DNA of 64,000 nt from Lysinimonas soli (lineage in GTDB: Bacteria; Actinomycetota; Actinomycetes; Actinomycetales; Microbacteriaceae). The stretch covers positions 310,001 through 374,000 of the forward strand of contig NZ_JBHSMG010000002.1 of NCBI RefSeq assembly GCF_042655435.1. Reading direction: 5' to 3'. Shown in pieces: positions 7,229 through 15,832 of this stretch. Each line of letters starts with the position of its first letter. Positions within the stretch are counted from its first letter, which is position 1. The translations under genes and the position numbers were made by a program. Under the pieces are notes generated by a model. The model saw nothing but the letters and a program-made list of their open reading frames with translations, made no database searches and had not been told where the DNA came from.

Positions 7229-8088
7229 CCGAGCTCTACCAGCCCAGCCAGATGATCGACACGCACCAGCACCTCTGGAAGCCGTCGGAGCGGCGCTACG
7301 AGTGGCTCGACGCGGCCGGATTGCCCCTCAACGCCGACTTCGGGCCCGAGGACGTCGCGGAGGACGTCGCGGCGGCCGGCATCACCTCCACCGTGCTGGT
7401 GCAGGCCGCGGACAGCTATGAGGACTCCTTCTACATGCTCTCGGTCGCCGCGCGAGTGCCCGTCGTCCGCGCGGTGGTGGCGTGGGCTCCCCTGGATCGC
7501 GCGGCCGAGGCAGAGGCGGCGCTCGACCTGTATGCGGCCTCGGCGGTGGTGCGCGGCATCCGGGTGCTCAACCACAACTACGACGACCCGAACTGGCTGT
7601 TGCGGCCCGAGGTGGATGCCGGGCTCCGGCTGCTCGCCCCGCGCGGTCTCGCGCTCGACGTGGTCAGCGTGCTGCCCGAGCACCTCGTCATGCTGACCGA
7701 GCTCGCGGGGCGGCATCCCGAGCTCACGATCGTGCTCGATCACCTGGGCAAGCCCGACATCGGCGGCAAGGGCTGGGAACCGTGGGCCTCGCTCATCGCC
7801 GACGCCGCGGCCCGCCCGAACGTCAGTGTGAAGGTCTCGGGGCTGAACACCGCCTCGGCGCCCGACTGGACCTGGAACGACTGGGTCCCGTACATCGACC
7901 ACGCGGTCACCCACTTCGGCTCCGAGCGGATGATGCTCGGCAGCGACTGGCCGGTGTCGACGCTGGCGGGCGACTTCGCCGGGGTCTGGAAGGCCCAGCG
8001 CCAGGCGATCGGGCACCTGAGCCAGGCGCAGCAGGACGACATCCTCTTCCGCACCGCGATCCGCGCCTATTCCTTGGACGCCTCGTGA
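7225..8088 (+). CDS. Amidohydrolase-2 family protein, L-fuconolactonase-like (COG3618)
   Basis: 287-residue TIM-barrel metal hydrolase. The N-terminal H-x-H is in 'IDTHQHLWKP', further metal/active-site strands are 'VLDHLGKPDIGG' and 'LGSDWPVS'. COG3618 members hydrolyse sugar lactones such as L-fucono-1,5-lactone or 2-pyrone-4,6-dicarboxylate. Here it would open the lactone made by the AKR dehydrogenase at 1.35 kb, or a lactone specific to this operon. It is translationally coupled on both sides by 4-base overlaps. Substrate inferred from context only. Confidence 0.83.
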   Translation: MTELYQPSQMIDTHQHLWKPSERRYEWLDAAGLPLNADFGPEDVAEDVAAAGITSTVLVQAADSYEDSFYMLSVAARVPVVRAVVAWAPLDRAAEAEAALDLYAASAVVRGIRVLNHNYDDPNWLLRPEVDAGLRLLAPRGLALDVVSVLPEHLVMLTELAGRHPELTIVLDHLGKPDIGGKGWEPWASLIADAAARPNVSVKVSGLNTASAPDWTWNDWVPYIDHAVTHFGSERMMLGSDWPVSTLAGDFAGVWKAQRQAIGHLSQAQQDDILFRTAIRAYSLDAS

Positions 8089-9278
8089 CGGCGCAGCCCC
8101 TCCCGCTCGAGGGGATGCTGGTGCTGGACTTCAGCCAGTTCCTGGCCGGTCCGATGGCCGCGATGCGGCTCGCCGACCTGGGGGCCCGGGTCATCAAGAT
8201 CGAACGACCTCAGGGCGGCGACATCGGACGGCGGCTGGCGTTCGCGGGGGTGGTGGAGGACGGCGACACCCTGTCGTTCCACATCACCAACCGCAACAAG
8301 GAGAGCTACGCCGCCGACCTGAAGAACGAGGACGACCTGGCCGGAGTCCGCGCGCTGGTCGCGCGGGCCGACGTGATCATCCAGAACTTCCGGCCGGGCA
8401 TCATGGAGCGGCTCGGCCTCGGCTACGACGCGGTCGCCGAGCTCAACCCGGGCATCGTGTACGCCAGCGTCAGCGGGTATGGCACCGAGGGACCCTGGAA
8501 GGATCGCCCGGGACAGGACCTGCTGGCTCAGTCGCTGTCGGGACTTCCCTGGTTGAACGGCAGTGCGGACGACCCTCCGGTGCCGGTCGGCATCGCGCTC
8601 GCGGACATCATCTCGTCGATCCACCTGGCGAGCGGGGTCACGGCGGCGCTGCTGCGCCGCGAACGTACCGGCCTCGGGGGCCGGGTCGACACCAGCCTCC
8701 TGGAGTCCATGCTCGACCTCCAGTTCGAGCTGCTGAGCGCGCACCTCGCCGACCCCTCGATCCTGGTGAGGCGCGGCACCCGCAACACCGCCCACGCCTT
8801 CCTCCCCGCCCCGTACGGCATCTACCCCACCGCCGACGGCTACCTGGCGATCGCCATGACGCCGGTGCCGGAGCTCGGCACCCTGATCGGCCTGCCGGCC
8901 CTCGAGCAGTACATCGACCCCGACAGCTGGTGGAGCGAGCAGACCCCGATCACCCGCGCGCTCGCCGACCACCTCGCCACGCGATCGACCGAGCACTGGC
9001 TCGAGATCCTGGATGCCGCGGACATCTGGTGCGCCCCGGTGCTCACCCTGCCCGAACTGGTCGCTCACGACGGCTTTCGCGCGCTCGACATGGCGCAACT
9101 GGTCTCGAGGCCGGGCCTGGACGGCGGACCCAGGGTCGATATCCAGACGGTGCGCGCTCCCGTGCGCTACGACGGGCACGCGCTGAAGAACGGCAGGGCC
9201 GCGCCGCGGCTCGGCGAGCACACCGAGGCGATCCGAGCGGAGTTCGCCACCCCAATGAAGGCGGAGGCCTCCGAGTGA
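8085..9278 (+). CDS. CaiB/BaiF (family III) CoA-transferase
   Basis: 397-residue family III CoA-transferase. The hallmark N-terminus 'VLDFSQFLAGPMAAMRLADLGARVIKIERP' region (8118-8207) and 'NRNKESYAADLK' are present, and 'VGIALADIISSIHLASGV' carries the Asp that forms the acyl-anhydride/CoA-ester intermediate in formyl-CoA transferase. It would move CoA from a donor such as succinyl-CoA to a carboxylic acid. Together with two MaoC proteins it defines a CoA-ester route, unusual in a sugar-acid cluster. The GTG start overlaps the upstream TGA; a GTGA overlap links it to the next gene. Confidence 0.9.
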   Translation: MTAQPLPLEGMLVLDFSQFLAGPMAAMRLADLGARVIKIERPQGGDIGRRLAFAGVVEDGDTLSFHITNRNKESYAADLKNEDDLAGVRALVARADVIIQNFRPGIMERLGLGYDAVAELNPGIVYASVSGYGTEGPWKDRPGQDLLAQSLSGLPWLNGSADDPPVPVGIALADIISSIHLASGVTAALLRRERTGLGGRVDTSLLESMLDLQFELLSAHLADPSILVRRGTRNTAHAFLPAPYGIYPTADGYLAIAMTPVPELGTLIGLPALEQYIDPDSWWSEQTPITRALADHLATRSTEHWLEILDAADIWCAPVLTLPELVAHDGFRALDMAQLVSRPGLDGGPRVDIQTVRAPVRYDGHALKNGRAAPRLGEHTEAIRAEFATPMKAEASE

Positions 9279-9790
9279 TCAATCCCAACGCCGATCCCGT
9301 GGCGCGCAACAAGGTGCCGGTCTGGAACCAGGATGTGAAGCTCTACGAGGACTACGAAGTCGGCGAGGTGGACCGCTCGATCCGCCGGACCATCTCGGAG
9401 GGCGAGGTGATGCTGTTCAGCAGCCTGCTCGTCGATCTCCACCCCTACGTCGCCGATGACATCTTCGCGCGCGACGAGGGGCTCTTCGGCCGGCGGATCG
9501 TGCCCGGCGCCCTGGTCTTCGGCTACGGGATGGGGCTGATGGCGCACAACAACGTCAACACCTTCAGCTACGGATACGACCGGCTGCGCTTCATCAAACC
9601 GGTCTTCATCGGAGACACGATCTACACGATGCGTACTTTGCTGCGCAAGGAACCCAAGTACGACGAGATGGGCCTGTTCACCGTCTCGTACGAGGTGTTC
9701 CGGGCCGATGACGAGCAGATCGTCCTGTACTGCGAGCACCTCCAGACCGTGAAGTACCGGGATGCCGCGACGGCGAAGGGGGCATCATGA
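9275..9790 (+). CDS. MaoC-like protein with altered catalytic motif
   Basis: 171-residue hot-dog protein. The 'FGRRIVPGALVFGYGMGLMAHNN' and 'YGYDRLRFIKPVFIGDTIYT' regions clearly place it in the MaoC family next to the protein at 6.8 kb. In the hydratase motif D-x-x-P-x-H-x-D the sequence reads 'DLHPYVAD', so the catalytic His is replaced by Val. It may therefore be a non-catalytic partner forming a heterodimer with the canonical MaoC, or use other chemistry. GTG start by 4-base overlap with the CoA-transferase; ATGA overlap with the oxidoreductase gene. Confidence 0.82.
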   Translation: MINPNADPVARNKVPVWNQDVKLYEDYEVGEVDRSIRRTISEGEVMLFSSLLVDLHPYVADDIFARDEGLFGRRIVPGALVFGYGMGLMAHNNVNTFSYGYDRLRFIKPVFIGDTIYTMRTLLRKEPKYDEMGLFTVSYEVFRADDEQIVLYCEHLQTVKYRDAATAKGAS

Positions 9791-10869
9791 TCGAGCTCTT
9801 CCGAGACGTCTCCGACTACTGCCGGCTCGTGATCCCCGAGGCGCAGAAGCGACCGATCGCGATCGTCGGTGCCGGGGGCATCGTCGACGGCCAGCACCTG
9901 GTGGCGTACCGCAAGGCCGGCCTCGAGGTCGCCGGGATCACGGATGTCGATCCCGAACGCGCCCGCGAGGTGGCTGTGCGCCACGGCATTCCCCGCGTCT
10001 ATGCCGATCTGGACGAACTGCTCGCCGACGACCGGGTCAGGGTCGTCGACATCGCGGTGCCCGTTGCGCAGCAGCCGGCGATCTTCCGGGCCGTCGTGGC
10101 GGCGGGCAAGAACGTGCTCGCTCAGAAGCCGTTCACCGACAACCCGGAGACGGCGCGCGAGCTTGCGGCGCTCGCCGCCGACGCGGGAGTGGTCGCGGCT
10201 GTCAACCAGCAGCTGCGCTTCGACGAGGGGATCGCCGCCGCTCATCGCATGATGGAACTCGGATGGATCGGCGAACCCACCTCGTTCACGCTGTCGGTCA
10301 ACGCGTACACCGATTGGTCCCAGTGGGTGTGGGCTCGGGGGATGCCGCGCCTGGAGATCATGGTCCACTCGATCCACTACCACGACGTCGTGCGCTGGTT
10401 CATGGGGGAACCGGCATCGGTCTACGCGATCGGCGGGCGCGTGCCCGGCCAGTACCCGGCCGGCGAGACCCGCACGCAGACCAGCTATCGCTTCGCGAGC
10501 GGGAGCTCGGCCTCGGTGTACTCCAATCACATGAACCCGGCGGGCGACAACACCGCCGAGTTCCGCGTCGAGGGTACGGCGGGCGCCATCCGCGGCACGC
10601 TCGGCCTGATGTACGACTACCCGGTCGGTCGCCCCGACACCCTCGAGGTGTTCAGCTCGGTTGCTCCGACTGACGGGTGGGTGCCGTACCCCGTGACGCA
10701 GCGCTGGTTCCCCGACGCCTTCATCGGCACGATGGGCTCCGTGCTCGACGCGATGGCCACCGGGTCGACCCCCCGCAGCTCGGTCGCCGACAACGTCAAG
10801 ACCATCGAGCTGGTCGCGGCGCTCTACCGGTCCATGGAGTCCGGCGAAGCGGTACGAGTCGGGGCCTGA
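9787..10869 (+). CDS. Gfo/Idh/MocA-family oxidoreductase
   Basis: 360-residue NAD(P)-dependent oxidoreductase. The Rossmann loop is 'IAIVGAGGIVDGQHL' near residue 25, and the family E-K-P motif appears as 'AQKPFTDNP', keeping the catalytic Lys but with Gln for Glu. The second half ('HSIHYHDVVRWFMGEPASVYA') is the usual alpha/beta sheet domain with the catalytic-region histidines. Such enzymes oxidise sugars, inositols or sugar acids. It is the last gene of the 5.6-10.9 kb operon, coupled by ATGA to the MaoC-like gene. Substrate unknown. Confidence 0.85.
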   Translation: MIELFRDVSDYCRLVIPEAQKRPIAIVGAGGIVDGQHLVAYRKAGLEVAGITDVDPERAREVAVRHGIPRVYADLDELLADDRVRVVDIAVPVAQQPAIFRAVVAAGKNVLAQKPFTDNPETARELAALAADAGVVAAVNQQLRFDEGIAAAHRMMELGWIGEPTSFTLSVNAYTDWSQWVWARGMPRLEIMVHSIHYHDVVRWFMGEPASVYAIGGRVPGQYPAGETRTQTSYRFASGSSASVYSNHMNPAGDNTAEFRVEGTAGAIRGTLGLMYDYPVGRPDTLEVFSSVAPTDGWVPYPVTQRWFPDAFIGTMGSVLDAMATGSTPRSSVADNVKTIELVAALYRSMESGEAVRVGA

Positions 10870-10908
10870 TCCACCGCGTTCGCGATTTCGTAGTAGACAG
10901 GCAAAGCC

Positions 10909-11913
10909 ATGGTCAAGCTCACGGATGTCGCCGCGCTCGCCGGTGTGTCACCGTCCGCCGCCTCGCGGGTGCTCTCGGGCGACCTCACGGTCAGGGTGTC
11001 CGAGGCGACTCGTGGGCGCGTCCTCGACGCGGCGCGCGAGTTGGACTACGTGCCCAACCACGCGGGGCGGTCGCTGCGGACCTCGCGCACCAGCACGATC
11101 GCTCTCGTCGTCCCCGATGTGACGAGCGCCGTATTCGCGGAACTCGCGAACGGCGCGGAACAGGAGGCGGCCGCCCGGGGCCTGGCGATCGTCCTCGGGC
11201 GGGCCGAGCGGGTGCAGGAGAACGGCGATTGGCTGCGTCGGATGCTGGGCGAGTCGAGGATCGACGGGGTGATCCTGCAGCTGCCAGACGGCACGGAGCC
11301 CGCGGATCTCGAGGCGACGGTCGGTCGCGAGACGCCGATCGTCATCATCAACTCCGCGGACGACGGGCCGCTCAGCACCATCGTGCTCGACGATGCCGCA
11401 GGGATCCGCACGGCGGTCGAGCACCTGCGCTCCCTCGGGCACGAGCGGCTCGGGTTCGTCGGGGGCGTGCCGAGCAGCGCGACGGCCCGTCGGCGCGAGG
11501 CGGGTTTCCGTTCGGCGCTGGAGGCGGGCGGGCTCCCGGTCCGCGAGGAGTGGATCACGCGGCTCGGCTACACGGGTGCTGACGGCCGCGCGGCGATCGA
11601 GACGCTCGAGAGCCGCGGGCCGCTGCCGACCGGGCTCGTGGTCGCCAACCTGAACGCGGCTCTCGGTGTGCTCGCCGCCATCCATGCCCGCGAGCTCCGC
11701 GTTCCGAGCGACGTCTCGATCGTCGCCCTGCACGACGTCTGGTATGCCGATGCCACCTGGCCGCCGATCACGACGGTGCGGATGCCGTTGCACGAGCTGG
11801 GAACGGCGGCGGTCACGCGCGTGGTCGACGGCGGTCGGCAGGTGACGCACGACACGATCCGATCGCCCGCCCCCGTGCTCCTGGTGCGGCAGTCGACGGC
11901 CGCACCGCGCTGA
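10909..11913 (+). CDS. LacI-family transcriptional regulator of the sugar-acid locus
   Basis: 334 residues. Typical LacI headpiece 'KLTDVAALAGVSPSAASRVLSG' (helix-turn-helix, residues about 2-24) and hinge 'GRSLRTSRTSTIALVVPD', followed by a periplasmic-binding-like sensor domain with 'GFVGGVPSSATARRREAGF'. It lies 39 bases after the Gfo/Idh/MocA gene in the same direction, so it may be co-transcribed. It is the natural candidate to bind the palindrome at 5583-5600. It converges with rhaB with a 9-base gap. Effector unknown, presumably a pathway sugar or acid. Confidence 0.88.
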   Translation: MVKLTDVAALAGVSPSAASRVLSGDLTVRVSEATRGRVLDAARELDYVPNHAGRSLRTSRTSTIALVVPDVTSAVFAELANGAEQEAAARGLAIVLGRAERVQENGDWLRRMLGESRIDGVILQLPDGTEPADLEATVGRETPIVIINSADDGPLSTIVLDDAAGIRTAVEHLRSLGHERLGFVGGVPSSATARRREAGFRSALEAGGLPVREEWITRLGYTGADGRAAIETLESRGPLPTGLVVANLNAALGVLAAIHARELRVPSDVSIVALHDVWYADATWPPITTVRMPLHELGTAAVTRVVDGGRQVTHDTIRSPAPVLLVRQSTAAPR

Positions 11914-11922
11914 GCTCGGACC

Positions 11923-13368
11923 CTATGCCGATGCCGTGCTGCGCACACGCGGCTCGTACCGCACGACCGGGAACGCCGCGACGACCAGCGCGCGGAGCGC
12001 CTCGAGATCGCCACTGATCAGTCCCTGCGCCCGCGCCTGCACCAGCACGTTGCCGATCGCGGTCGCCTCGACGGGGCCGGCGAGCACGGGCAGTCCCGTC
12101 GCATCGGCGGTGAGCTGGCAGAGCAGGGTGTTCTGGCTACCCCCTCCCACCAGGTGCACGTGCGAGACGGTCGCGCCGCTCAGCTCGCGCGCCGCCGCGA
12201 TCGAGCGGGCGTAGGCCTCGGCCAGACTCAGCAGGATCGAGCGCACCAGCTCGGGTCGCGACGCGGGAGCGGCGAGGCCGCGTGCGGCGAACCAGCCCTC
12301 GATGCGCTCGACCATGCCGCCCGGCGCGAGGAAGATCTCGTCGTCGGCGTCGAAGACCGGTACCGCCGTCGCGACCGCGCCGGCCTGCGCGATCAGCTCG
12401 GCGAGCGAGATGCTCTCGCCGCTGCGCTCCCAGTCGCGCACGCACTCGCTCAGAAGCCACAGGCCCATCACGTTGTGCAGGTAGCGCACCCGGCCGTCCA
12501 CGCCGCCCTCGTTGGTGAAGCCGGCGAGGCGGCTCGCCTCGCTCAGCACGGGCCGCTCCAGCTCCACACCCACGAGCGACCAGGTGCCGCTGGAGATGTA
12601 GGCGAAGTCGGGAGCGGATGCCGGAATCGCGACGACCGCCGACGCCGTGTCGTGCGATCCCACGGTCGTGACCACTGCGCGCGTCGGCCCCACCCCCCGC
12701 ACGGCGGAAGCGGCGAGCCCCCCGAGCTCGGTCCCGGCGTCGACGAGCGAGCGGAAGATGCCGCGCGGGATGTCGAGCCGTTCCGCCAACGCGAAGTCCC
12801 AGTCGCCCGACTCCACCCCGAGCAGCCCGGTCGTCGAGGCGTTGGTGCGCTCGGCGACGCTGCGGCCGGTGAGCCAGTAGCCGAGCAGATCGGGCAGCAG
12901 CAGGAAGGAGTCGGCGAGCTCGAGCATGCCGGCGGTGCGATCGGCCTCGAGCTGGAAGAGCGTGTTGAACGGCAGGTGCTGCAGCCCGTTCATGGCGTAC
13001 AGCTCCTCGGCCGGCACCCGGGCGTGCACCGCCTCGACGGCCGGCACGGTGCGCTCGTCGCGATAGGCGTACGGGGTGCCGAGCATCCGGCCGTCGCGCA
13101 TCAGCGCGTAGTCGACCGCCCAGGAGTCGATGCCGATGCTGGTCAGCTGGGGCTCCTGCCGCACGGCCGCGGCGAGCCCCTCGACGACGTCGCGGTACAG
13201 CTCGAGCACGCTCCAGTGCAGCCCGTCGAGGGTGCGCACGGGCGCATTCGCGAAGCGCGCGACATCCGTCAGGTGCAGTTCGCCGTGGCCGACGTAGCCC
13301 AGCACGACCCGCCCGCTCGTGGCCCCCAGGTCGACCGCCGCGACCGCGCCGCCGCTCAGCTTCGCCAT
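11923..13368 (-). CDS. rhaB: Rhamnulokinase
   Basis: 481-residue FGGY-family kinase phosphorylating L-rhamnulose at O1 with ATP. Seen motifs are the N-terminal phosphate loop 'AVDLGATSGRVVLG', the substrate-domain 'SIGIDSWAVDYAL' and 'LPFNTLFQLEAD' typical of RhaB, 'SSGTWSLVGVE' and the C-terminal 'HLVGGGSQNTLLCQL'. It is the last gene of the rhaI-rhaM-aldolase-rhaB unit, 9 bases after the aldolase/dehydrogenase stop. Length matches the family. Confidence 0.95.
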   Translation of the reverse strand: MAKLSGGAVAAVDLGATSGRVVLGYVGHGELHLTDVARFANAPVRTLDGLHWSVLELYRDVVEGLAAAVRQEPQLTSIGIDSWAVDYALMRDGRMLGTPYAYRDERTVPAVEAVHARVPAEELYAMNGLQHLPFNTLFQLEADRTAGMLELADSFLLLPDLLGYWLTGRSVAERTNASTTGLLGVESGDWDFALAERLDIPRGIFRSLVDAGTELGGLAASAVRGVGPTRAVVTTVGSHDTASAVVAIPASAPDFAYISSGTWSLVGVELERPVLSEASRLAGFTNEGGVDGRVRYLHNVMGLWLLSECVRDWERSGESISLAELIAQAGAVATAVPVFDADDEIFLAPGGMVERIEGWFAARGLAAPASRPELVRSILLSLAEAYARSIAAARELSGATVSHVHLVGGGSQNTLLCQLTADATGLPVLAGPVEATAIGNVLVQARAQGLISGDLEALRALVVAAFPVVRYEPRVRSTASA

Positions 13369-13377
13369 GCCGCGTGC

Positions 13378-15408
13378 CTACCTGAGGAAGGCCGCGGCGA
13401 CGCCCGCGTCCACCGGGATGTGCAGCCCGGTCGTGTGCGACAGGTCCGGCCCGGTGAGCACCGAGACGGCGTTCGCGACGTTCTCGGGCAGCACCTCCCG
13501 CTTGAGGATGGTGCGCTGGGCGTAGAACTTGCCGAGATCCTCCTCGGGGATGCCGTAGGTCTTCGCCCGGTTCGCCCCCCAGCCGGCCGCGAAGATGCCC
13601 GAGCCCTTGACGACCCCATCCGGATTGATCCCGTTGACCTTGATGCCGTGCTCGCCCAACTCGACCGCGAGCAGTCGCACCTGGTGGGCCTGGTCGGCCT
13701 TGGTCGCCGAGTACGCGATGTTGTTCGGGCCGGCGAAGACGCTGTTCTTCGAGGCGATGTAGATCACGTCGCCGCCCATCCCCTGCTCGATGAGCACGGG
13801 GGCGCAGGCCTTCGACACCAGGAACGAGCCCTTGGCCATGATGTCGTGCTGGAAGTCCCAGTCCTTCTCGGTGGTCTCGAGCAGGGGCTTACTGAGCGAG
13901 ACGCCCGCGTTGTTGACGACGATGTCGATGCCGCCGAAGGCGAGCACCGCCTCCTGCACTCCCTTGGCGATCGCCTCGGCGTCGGTGACGTTCACGGCCA
14001 CGCCGATCGCGACATCCGTGCCACCGATCTCGGCGGCGGCCTCCTGCGCCTTGGCGAGATCGAGGTCGGCGATCACGACGCAGGCGCCGTCCGCCGCGAG
14101 CCGCGTGGCGATCGCCTTGCCGATTCCGGACGCGGCGCCCGTCACGAGCGCGACGCGCGTCGCGTGGGACTTCGGTTGCGGCATCCGCTGCAGCTTCGCC
14201 TCTTCGAGCGCCCAGTACTCGATGCGGAACTTCTCGCGCTCGTCGATCGGGGCGTAGCTCGAGATCGACTCGGCGCCGCGCATGACGTTGATCGCGTTGA
14301 CATAGAACTCGCCGGCGACGCGGGCGGTCTGCTTGTTCGCGCCGAAGCTGAACATGCCGACCCCCGGCACCAGCACGATCAGCGGGTCCGCGCCGCGGAT
14401 CGCCGGGCTGTCGGCGGTCGCGTGACGCTCGTAGTACGCCGTGTAGTCGGCGCGGTACTGCTCGTGCAGCTCCTTCAGCCGCGCGATCGAGGCATCGACG
14501 GATGCACCGGCCGGCAGGTCGAGCAGCATCGGCGTGACCTTCGTGCGCAGGAAGTGGTCGGGGCAGCTGGTGCCGAGGGCCGCGAGCTTCGGGGCGTTCG
14601 CCGAGGCCAGGAAGTCGAGCACGACATCCGAGTCGGTGAAGTGACCCACCATGGGCTTGTCGTGGCTGGCGAGCCCGCGGATCGTCGGCGCGAGGGCGGC
14701 CGCCTTGGCGCGGCGCTCGGCCTCGGGCAGAGCACGATTCTTCGCGACCTCGCGCCCGAACGGCGCCTTCTTGCCGTTCTCGACGAGGTACTGCTCGGCC
14801 GTACGGATGATCCACAGGCTGTTCGCCTCGGCCTCCGTGCTGGTGTCGCCCCACGCCGTGATGCCGTGCCCCCCGAGGATGCAGCCGATCGCATTCGGGT
14901 GGGCCCGCTTGATCGCCGCGATGTCGAGCCCGAGCTGGAAGCCAGGACGCCGCCACGGCACCCAGACGACCTTCTCGCCGAAGGCCTTCTTCGTGAGCTT
15001 CTCGCCGTCCTTCGCCGTGGCGAAGGCGATGCCCGAGTCCGGATGCAGGTGGTCGACGTGGGCCGCATCGACGAGCGCGTGCATGGCGGTGTCGATCGAC
15101 GGGGCCGCGCCGCCCTTGCCGTGCAGGCAGTAGTCGAAGGCCGCGACCATCTCGTCCTCGCGATCGACGCCCGGGTAGACGTCGACGAGGGCACGGACGC
15201 GATCCAGCCGCAGCACCGCGAGCCCGGCCTCGGTCAGGGTGCCGAGGTCGCCGCCGGATCCCTTGACCCAGAGCAGCTCGACCGGCTCACCGGTGACCGG
15301 GTCGGTCTCGGTGCCCTTGGCGGAGGTGTTGCCGCCGGCGTAGTTCGTGTTCTTCGGATCGGCGCCGAGCCGGTGGCTGCGCGAGACGAGATCGGATGCG
15401 GTGCTCAT
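13378..15408 (-). CDS. rhaEW: Bifunctional rhamnulose-1-phosphate aldolase / lactaldehyde dehydrogenase (RhaEW type)
   Basis: 676-residue fusion. The N-terminal about 400 residues are a class II aldolase/adducin domain with metal-site histidines in 'HVDHLHPDSGIAFA' and 'GGHGITAWGDT'; the C-terminal about 260 residues are a short-chain dehydrogenase with 'VTGAASGIGKAIA', 'VNNAGVS' and the catalytic 'YSATK'. The fused enzyme splits L-rhamnulose-1-phosphate to dihydroxyacetone phosphate and L-lactaldehyde and oxidises the lactaldehyde. A strong GAAGGAA ribosome site precedes the ATG. It lies between rhaM and rhaB in one unit. Confidence 0.93.
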   Translation of the reverse strand: MSTASDLVSRSHRLGADPKNTNYAGGNTSAKGTETDPVTGEPVELLWVKGSGGDLGTLTEAGLAVLRLDRVRALVDVYPGVDREDEMVAAFDYCLHGKGGAAPSIDTAMHALVDAAHVDHLHPDSGIAFATAKDGEKLTKKAFGEKVVWVPWRRPGFQLGLDIAAIKRAHPNAIGCILGGHGITAWGDTSTEAEANSLWIIRTAEQYLVENGKKAPFGREVAKNRALPEAERRAKAAALAPTIRGLASHDKPMVGHFTDSDVVLDFLASANAPKLAALGTSCPDHFLRTKVTPMLLDLPAGASVDASIARLKELHEQYRADYTAYYERHATADSPAIRGADPLIVLVPGVGMFSFGANKQTARVAGEFYVNAINVMRGAESISSYAPIDEREKFRIEYWALEEAKLQRMPQPKSHATRVALVTGAASGIGKAIATRLAADGACVVIADLDLAKAQEAAAEIGGTDVAIGVAVNVTDAEAIAKGVQEAVLAFGGIDIVVNNAGVSLSKPLLETTEKDWDFQHDIMAKGSFLVSKACAPVLIEQGMGGDVIYIASKNSVFAGPNNIAYSATKADQAHQVRLLAVELGEHGIKVNGINPDGVVKGSGIFAAGWGANRAKTYGIPEEDLGKFYAQRTILKREVLPENVANAVSVLTGPDLSHTTGLHIPVDAGVAAAFLR

Positions 15409-15469
15409 GGTTCCTTCAGCTGGGGTGGTGGTCTGCGGTGCCGGGCGGCATCAGGGGTTGCGGGCGCGT

Positions 15470-15832
15470 TCAGTCCGGGAGCGCCGCGAGCTGGTCCTCG
15501 AGGTGGAACACCTCGCGCAGCTGCGGAGCACCCTGGTCCGGGCGGTCGCCGTCGAGCGAGACGAAGAAGCGCGCGGCCTCAGCCTCCCATTCGGCCGTGT
15601 CGGGGTCGAGGGCGAGGGCCCGAGCCGACGCCGTATCGTCGTCCACCTCGTAGTAGCCGATCAGCATGCCGTCCTCGCGCAGGAAGAGCGAGTAGTTGCG
15701 GCGCCCCGAGCGTTCGATGGCGCGCAGCATCCTTGGCCAGACCGCGGCGTGCCGTTCGACGTACTCATCGATCAGCTCGGGCCGCAGCTGCAGCTCGAAG
15801 CAGACGCGCTGCGTCGAGGGGGTGCCCGTCAT
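15470..15832 (-). CDS. rhaM: L-rhamnose mutarotase
   Basis: 120-residue RhaM with 'CFELQLRPELIDEYVERH', 'AAVWPRMLRAIERSG' and 'NYSLFLREDGMLIGYYE', ending in 'LREVFHLE'. It equilibrates the anomers of L-rhamnose for the isomerase. The ATG at 15832 overlaps the rhaI stop by ATGA and gives the canonical N-terminus; an earlier in-frame start at 15949 would lie inside rhaI. It is only distantly similar to the RhaM-like protein at 4.6 kb. Confidence 0.93.
   Translation of the reverse strand: MTGTPSTQRVCFELQLRPELIDEYVERHAAVWPRMLRAIERSGRRNYSLFLREDGMLIGYYEVDDDTASARALALDPDTAEWEAEAARFFVSLDGDRPDQGAPQLREVFHLEDQLAALPD

Noticed and set aside
13378..15408. Possible gene fusion error between aldolase and dehydrogenase
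   Set aside because: The two-domain RhaEW-type enzyme is a known natural fusion and the frame is continuous.
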